A DNA stretch of 64,000 nucleotides, from assembly GCA_947167445.1 (NCBI GenBank), contig CAMVID010000013.1, positions 22,211 to 86,210 on the forward strand, written 5' to 3'. This document shows positions 59,337 through 64,000 of the stretch, piece by piece. This stretch comes from G11 sp947167445 (GTDB lineage Bacteria > Bacillota > Clostridia > Lachnospirales > Lachnospiraceae). The position numbers and the translations under genes were made by a program. The notes under the pieces were generated by a model that worked only from the letters and a program-made list of their open reading frames with translations, searched no databases and had not been told where the DNA came from. Position 1 is the first letter of the stretch, and every line of letters starts with the position of its first letter.

Positions 59337-61328
59337 TTAAAGCTCGGCCCTTGCATCCTCTCCGGAAGCGAAGGGTCCGGGAATAACAACTGCGCCACGG
59401 TGATTTCCGGCGTAATCGCAGTCAAAAGTAATGGGAGTTCCGTCAGGATTCTCATACTTCTGTCCCGGCTCAAAGGCCTTGCCCAAAGTGTCGGTTGAAA
59501 TCATATCAACCTTAAAGTCCTTAAGCACCTCGTAGATATTGGTGTCAAGGTAAAAACCGCCGTCTCTCTCAACCACGTCAACGTGAACCTTTGAGGCATC
59601 GTCGAAGAAAGCATTTTTCTCCTTCTTGTAGCCCTTTGCGCCCTCGAAATATGCGTTTCCGTCAATCCATACGGGAAGATGTGCAAAGTGAGCCGACTCA
59701 TGCTTCATCATGTTGGGATATTCGGCATCCATGTCAAACTGCGGTATCCATTCTTCATAAGTGGGATAGTCGTCAAAGCAGTAGGTTCCCACTTTTCTGT
59801 TCTCCGTAAAGTCTCTGGAGGGGTCAGCGTCATGCTTAACCACCCAGTCCTCGGAGGGCCACTTCTGAATGAAGATGTTGTTGTAGATTCGGTCATCTCC
59901 GTGAAGAATGGTCATAAAGCCCATAACCTCGGTTCTGTGAGGCATATGGTAAGGTGTATATCTCCAGGTGGTTCCCTCTCCCACATAGGTAAATGAACCT
60001 GCGCACAGGTTGTGAATCATGGCTACGCCCTGTGTGGCAATTCGAAGGGAAACATCCGAAAGGAGAATGTTGTTGTCAATAAGTGTGGGGCCATGGCTTA
60101 CCTCCACGAAAATATCCTGGCAGGTCATGCCGCCATCCAGCTGCTTGGCAAAACCCGGCCTCTCATTATCGTGCAAAAGGTTCTGGGTAATTCTTGTTCC
60201 CTGAGCCTCCCAGTCGCACCAGATGCCCATTGTGCAGTGATGTATGTGATTTCTCCTCATCACAACATCGATTGCCGCATGCATTTTGATTCCCGCAATC
60301 TCAGCGCCACCAAGCTCCATCATGTTGTTGATGTGGTGGATGTGGTTGTCCTCAATAATGCTGAAAACGCCGCCCATACGTCCGATGATTCCGCCCTGCT
60401 CGCAGTGGTGGATGTTGTTTCGGCGAATTATATGGCCTCCGATTTTCTCCTTAAGCCAGCCGTAATACTGGCCGCGGCATACGGAATCACGCTCCATCTG
60501 AGTGGGGCTCTTAACATGCTTTGTTGTGTAAAAATTACTGTTCTCCGGATCGAAGTAACGGCCAACGCATATGCCTGCGCACTTACTTCCCCAGATTTCA
60601 CAGTCTTCGATTATCCAGCCTTTGCTCCAGTGAGGGCCTATCATTCCGTCCTGATAAGCTGCGGGAGGAGCCCAGGTTGTGGCAGCTTTGTTGATATTAA
60701 AGCCGCTTACTGTAATGAAGCCCACGCCTTCTTCCCCCGGCATAAAGCATTCACGTCTTACGGTAATCTCCACCTTTTCCTTATTTGGATCTGCTCCCAT
60801 AAAGTTGGCATAGAATACCGTTTCATCTTTCTCTTTATCCTGTGTGGCAAACCACTTTCTCCTGGAACTTTCAGGGTCCCATGAGCAGTCGTAGATTTTA
60901 CCCTCAATGCACTCTTCAACACTCAGAGCTTCGTAGAGGGCTTCATCGTTAATCCATACACAGCCCGTGTGCTTGTTTGGTGTGGCAAAATACCAGTCAC
61001 CGTAAACCAGGGTGGTGTAAGGGTTGTAGCCGCCAAAGATGCTGTTCTTTACTCTGACTGTCCAGACGTCGCCTTCGTATCTGGTCCAGCCTGTAACTGC
61101 CTCGGCGCCGGTGATTATGGCCCCAAGAGGCTTCTCGCTTCTATATGTAATGCGTTCTTCCTCGGTTCCTGCGTTAACGGGATTTACATATTCCCTGTAG
61201 GTTCCGGGAGCTACAATAATCTCATCGCCGGCCTTGGCAATGGCTGCTGCCTCATTGATTCTTCTAAAGGGCAGAGCCTTGGTTCCGTTACCGTCATGTG
61301 GCGCATTAACATCAACATAAATAATCAT
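59337..61328 (-). CDS. Right-handed beta-helix glycosidase, GH120-like beta-xylosidase
   Basis: A 663-residue protein with no signal peptide. The sequence begins YVDVNAPHDGNGTKALPFRRINEAA, typical of parallel beta-helix enzymes, and contains repeated HHC and HHI turns. WCDWEAQGTRI and DIFVEVSHGP match what I recall as the catalytic aspartate and glutamate regions of GH120 beta-xylosidases such as XylC; the length also fits. Intracellular cleavage of xylo-oligosaccharides would complement the neighbouring GH51. A pectin-type lyase is less likely. GGAGGG precedes ATG 61328. Confidence 0.8.
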   Translation of the reverse strand: MIIYVDVNAPHDGNGTKALPFRRINEAAAIAKAGDEIIVAPGTYREYVNPVNAGTEEERITYRSEKPLGAIITGAEAVTGWTRYEGDVWTVRVKNSIFGGYNPYTTLVYGDWYFATPNKHTGCVWINDEALYEALSVEECIEGKIYDCSWDPESSRRKWFATQDKEKDETVFYANFMGADPNKEKVEITVRRECFMPGEEGVGFITVSGFNINKAATTWAPPAAYQDGMIGPHWSKGWIIEDCEIWGSKCAGICVGRYFDPENSNFYTTKHVKSPTQMERDSVCRGQYYGWLKEKIGGHIIRRNNIHHCEQGGIIGRMGGVFSIIEDNHIHHINNMMELGGAEIAGIKMHAAIDVVMRRNHIHHCTMGIWCDWEAQGTRITQNLLHDNERPGFAKQLDGGMTCQDIFVEVSHGPTLIDNNILLSDVSLRIATQGVAMIHNLCAGSFTYVGEGTTWRYTPYHMPHRTEVMGFMTILHGDDRIYNNIFIQKWPSEDWVVKHDADPSRDFTENRKVGTYCFDDYPTYEEWIPQFDMDAEYPNMMKHESAHFAHLPVWIDGNAYFEGAKGYKKEKNAFFDDASKVHVDVVERDGGFYLDTNIYEVLKDFKVDMISTDTLGKAFEPGQKYENPDGTPITFDCDYAGNHRGAVVIPGPFASGEDARAEL

Positions 61329-61359
61329 AAATACCCTCCAACTTTATAAAACAAACCAA

Positions 61360-62250
61360 TCAGCCCTTAACAGCTCCGGCCATCATACCTTTAACCAGCT
61401 TGTCCTGGAAAATGATGAACAGAATAATCATGGGCAGAACCGAAAGTGTCAAAACCGACATATTAATCGGAATATTCAGTGAGTGTTCACCCTTGAACTG
61501 TCCCAGTGCCAGAGGCAGAGTCTTCTGGTTGGGGGAGTTGAGGAATGTATTGGCAAAAGCGAATTCGTTCCACATTGAAACTCCGTTGTAGATTGCAAGA
61601 GTTGACAATCCTGATTTGGAAAGGGGAAGTATCATTCTGAAGAAATTCTGGTAGCGGTTGCAGCCGTCAATTTCTGCAGACTCCTCTATCTCCTTGGGTA
61701 TTGTTTTCATAAATGCAGTCAGAATGAAAACTGACATAGGAAGCGCGAATGCAACGTAAGGTCCTATCAAAGACCAGTAGGAATCATAAAGTCCCACTGC
61801 AGTCGTAAGCTTGAATACAGGAATCAATGTTACGTGCATGGGAACGGACATCATTGCCACTATTCCCGCATATATGAAAGGATTCAGTTTGAATTTCATT
61901 CTTGAAAGCGGATAAGCTGCAAATGCCGAAATAACCAGCATAAGCACAAGCGAAACGCCTACTACTATCACGCTTCGAAGGAAATATCCGAAGAATCCGT
62001 GGGTAACAACCTCAATATAGTTCTCAATAATCCACGGGTCCGGAAGATGGAATACGCCCTGCTGCAGCATGTCGAACTGCTTACGGAAAGAGTTCATTAT
62101 CATGAAGAAGAAAGGTGTAAGGGTAAGTGCAAGCCAGATAAGTGCCAGGATAATGGCAAAGGTCCAAGCTATCCTTGATTTAATTTTCTCCTTGCGGTAA
62201 TCAACTTCCTTAGTCTGTCCCATGGTGTTTGTCTTATTATTGTCTGTCAT
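61360..62250 (-). CDS. Sugar ABC transporter permease (MalG/CUT1 type)
   Basis: A 296-residue membrane protein: cytoplasmic N-terminus of about 30 residues, six helices, EAA motif EESAEIDGCNRYQNFFRMILPLS near residue 190 and C-terminus KLVKGMMAGAVKG. GGAGG precedes ATG 62250, which begins immediately after the MalF-type gene. With it and the binding protein upstream it forms an importer placed with xylan-active enzymes. Confidence 0.9.
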   Translation of the reverse strand: MTDNNKTNTMGQTKEVDYRKEKIKSRIAWTFAIILALIWLALTLTPFFFMIMNSFRKQFDMLQQGVFHLPDPWIIENYIEVVTHGFFGYFLRSVIVVGVSLVLMLVISAFAAYPLSRMKFKLNPFIYAGIVAMMSVPMHVTLIPVFKLTTAVGLYDSYWSLIGPYVAFALPMSVFILTAFMKTIPKEIEESAEIDGCNRYQNFFRMILPLSKSGLSTLAIYNGVSMWNEFAFANTFLNSPNQKTLPLALGQFKGEHSLNIPINMSVLTLSVLPMIILFIIFQDKLVKGMMAGAVKG

Positions 62251-62251
62251 A

Positions 62252-63163
62252 TCAATAGTCCTCCTTAACCTTGAATACTTTGTTAAAGAGAAGCGCTATA
62301 GCCGTAATTAAAATGAACATTCCCGCTGCAACCGTGGAGCCGTATCCCATATTGAACTGCTGGAAGGACAGCTTGTACATGTAGGTTGCCATAAGTTCTG
62401 TGGTACCCGCAGGTCCACCCTGGGTCATGTTCCAGATCATATCAAAATACTTAAGTGATCCGATAAGCGACATTGTGCATGCCGTCTTGAAAATCGGTCC
62501 GAGAAGAGGTATCGCAATGTGACGAATATACTGTCCTCTCGTTGCGCCATCTATAATGGCTGCCTCATAAATGGTTGTGTCAATATTTCCGTATCCGGCA
62601 ATAAAGTAAACCATATAAAAGGGAGTGAACTGCCATGCCATAACACCGATTATGGTGTAGAGAGCATTGGGTGCAGTTCCCAAAAGGTCAACTGTGGTTC
62701 TCTGGCCCTTAATCAAAGTAGCCAAAGAAGAAATCAGACCGCCGTTGGTTGCCAGTGCATATACAAATAAGAATGCGATTGCAACCGAGCTCATGAGATA
62801 TGGTAGAAACCATATGATTTTAAAAATATTAAATTTCTTGCCTCCGGCATCAAGGAATGTTGCCAGAGCCATGCCAATGGGAATCTGCAACAGAATAGAG
62901 AAAACCATTACTATGAGATTGTGTTTGAAGGATTTCCAAAACATCTCATCTTTAATAAGTTCCTTCCAGTTGTCGATTCCTATGAAAATCCTGTCGGCTG
63001 AAATACCGTTCCATTTGAATCCGCTGATAGCAAACGTATCGAATACGGGATACACTATAAAAACAGCTATAAGTACCAGCGCCGGTAGCAGGAATACTGT
63101 TGCCGCCTTGGCCGTGCTTCTGGCTCTGGCCTTGGCGAGCCCTACATTACTACCCTTCTCCAT
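62252..63163 (-). CDS. Sugar ABC transporter permease (MalF/CUT1 type)
   Basis: A 303-residue membrane protein with six helices. Recognisable are the N-terminal FLLPALVLIAVFIVYPVFDT and the EAA motif YEAAIIDGATRGQYIRHIAIPLL near residue 198. AGGAGG precedes ATG 63163. An intrinsic terminator lies upstream, between it and the binding-protein gene, so it is likely made in smaller amounts than the binding protein. Confidence 0.9.
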   Translation of the reverse strand: MEKGSNVGLAKARARSTAKAATVFLLPALVLIAVFIVYPVFDTFAISGFKWNGISADRIFIGIDNWKELIKDEMFWKSFKHNLIVMVFSILLQIPIGMALATFLDAGGKKFNIFKIIWFLPYLMSSVAIAFLFVYALATNGGLISSLATLIKGQRTTVDLLGTAPNALYTIIGVMAWQFTPFYMVYFIAGYGNIDTTIYEAAIIDGATRGQYIRHIAIPLLGPIFKTACTMSLIGSLKYFDMIWNMTQGGPAGTTELMATYMYKLSFQQFNMGYGSTVAAGMFILITAIALLFNKVFKVKEDY

Positions 63164-63181
63164 TTCGTTCCTCCTGAAAAA

Positions 63182-63213
63182 CTGCCCGCAGGAAACATAG
63201 CTCCTGCGGGCAG
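63182..63213 (-). terminator. Intra-operon terminator after the binding-protein gene
   Basis: CTGCCCGCAGGA pairs with TCCTGCGGGCAG around an 8 nt loop, and T5 follows on the minus strand. It can lower readthrough into the permease genes. Confidence 0.75.
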
Positions 63214-63269
63214 CGGTTTCTAAATCCAGCCGCAGCTTAGATTACTAATCGTTACAAATTGATTATACA

Positions 63270-64000
63270 CTATTCAGCCAGTGCTTTCTGCATTGCTGCA
63301 TCCTGCTCTTCGCCGATCTCTTCAGGTGTCTTCTCAAGACCAAAGAGTTCTGTCATGCAGTTCTTGTGTACTTCTGTAACAGAAGCGGGAAGGTACTGAT
63401 CGTACCAGAGCTGAACGTTTGAAGCATTGAAGAATACGTCGATGCAGTACTTGTTGTTAGGATCGTCAATGTTCTCGTTGAAGCCCTTGATTGAAGGAAC
63501 TGTTCCTGCTGCTACCTGTGCTGCATTGTAGGTATCATCGTTGAAGTACTGAGTTGCAAGTACGAAGCATGCATCAAGCTTATCCTGGTCAACGGAACCG
63601 TCTTCCTTGAAGCAGTTGAATGTCATACCCATACCGATTGCTGTACCGATTTCTACGTTCTGGGGAACGCCTGCTGCCTTAGCTTCTGAATCCTCAGGGA
63701 AACGGAATACGCCGATGTTCTCGTTGTACCACTCTTCGTTATCAGCCTTGATACCGCCAACCTGCCACTGACCGTGAAGCATCATTGCTGCAGATCCGTC
63801 ATAAAGAAGTGCTCTGTCCTGGTTGTCATCTGCTGAAAGTGAGTTAACGCCATCAGGGAAGTAACCCTTCTTAACCCAATCCTGGATCTTCTCGCCGGCA
63901 TAGATAAATGCAGGGCTTGTGAAGGTACCGCCGTTCTCCTGGGTGTAAGCTGCATCGAACTCAGCATTTCCTGAGTGACGAGCTACAAGGTACATGTAGT
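63270..64000 (-). CDS. Sugar-binding lipoprotein of ABC transporter (5' end outside window)
   Basis: The C-terminal 243 residues of a family 1 extracellular solute-binding protein; the frame stays open at the window end. It has LLYDGSAAMMLHGQWQVGGI, the usual motif of sugar binders, and a Glu-rich C-terminus. As first gene of this importer it likely serves xylo- or arabinoxylo-oligosaccharide uptake, given the GH120 and GH51 genes downstream. The signal peptide and start cannot be seen. Confidence 0.85.
   Translation of the reverse strand, partial: YMYLVARHSGNAEFDAAYTQENGGTFTSPAFIYAGEKIQDWVKKGYFPDGVNSLSADDNQDRALLYDGSAAMMLHGQWQVGGIKADNEEWYNENIGVFRFPEDSEAKAAGVPQNVEIGTAIGMGMTFNCFKEDGSVDQDKLDACFVLATQYFNDDTYNAAQVAAGTVPSIKGFNENIDDPNNKYCIDVFFNASNVQLWYDQYLPASVTEVHKNCMTELFGLEKTPEEIGEEQDAAMQKALAE

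Overview
The window looks like chromosome from an anaerobic, carbohydrate-degrading Bacillota, most probably a gut or rumen Lachnospiraceae. The signs are [FeFe]-hydrogenase-type sequence, lipoprotein binding proteins with acidic Ala/Thr/Glu linkers, many AGGAGG ribosome sites, and stacked plant-polysaccharide operons each with an AraC or LacI regulator. There is no phage, insertion sequence, CRISPR array, tRNA or rRNA that I can support.

Layout. (1) 1-7.5 kb: the 5' part of a sensory-type [FeFe]-hydrogenase-like protein, a zinc-binding lipoprotein, and a divergent Fur/Zur-type regulator whose operon continues into a long DHH phosphoesterase and a 1035-residue TIR/membrane/beta-propeller protein. 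(2) 7.5-18.1 kb: a complete cobinamide-salvage and nucleotide-loop operon on the minus strand (btuFCD, cobQ/cbiP, cobT, cobU, cobS, cobC, cbiB, cobD and a small Cys-rich protein), led by a cobalamin riboswitch with its terminator; no corrin-ring genes are present. (3) 18.3-24.7 kb: two lipoproteins (one transglutaminase-like), two tandem DegV proteins, a small hypothetical and a GH36 alpha-galactosidase. (4) 24.7-44 kb: a large sugar region with L-fucose genes (fucI, fucU, kinase, fucA), a ribose-type ABC importer with two permeases, and a galactitol/tagatose-like branch (FGGY kinase, gatD-like dehydrogenase, aldo-keto reductase, gatZ, with gatY on the other strand), controlled by LacI and AraC proteins. 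(5) 44.4-51 kb: an alpha-galactoside importer, a GH36 alpha-galactosidase and an AraC regulator. (6) 51-57.5 kb: an LplABC-type importer, a GH51 arabinofuranosidase and a LacI regulator. (7) 57.8-64 kb: a second GH51, a GH120-like beta-xylosidase and another ABC importer, running off the window.

Two families of non-coding DNA lie over this ordinary background. One is a 30-31 bp palindrome (called PAL here; outer arms GTGCA/TGCAC, core GGGGACAGGCCC or GGGGACAGTCCCC) with about 24 full units in 13 clusters. Units very often start right at a stop codon and usually point the same way as that gene. One pair sits in frame inside a GH51 gene, and one supplies the stop codon of cbiB. The other is a 139 bp structured element with three copies (7801, 44055, 57612) whose long outer stem shows several compensatory base-pair changes while the interior is almost invariant. 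A fourth, more distant relative (7599-7744) shares the internal layout. All of these elements lie beside PAL units. This second family is the best candidate in the window for something undescribed.

Regulatory logic can be read at several loci: Zur-type palindromes around a consensus promoter, a shared LacI operator linking the two halves of a predicted tagatose-bisphosphate aldolase, a shared 21 bp AraC-type site at equal distance before two alpha-galactoside transcripts, and a LacI palindrome directly downstream of a consensus promoter for the arabinoside importer.
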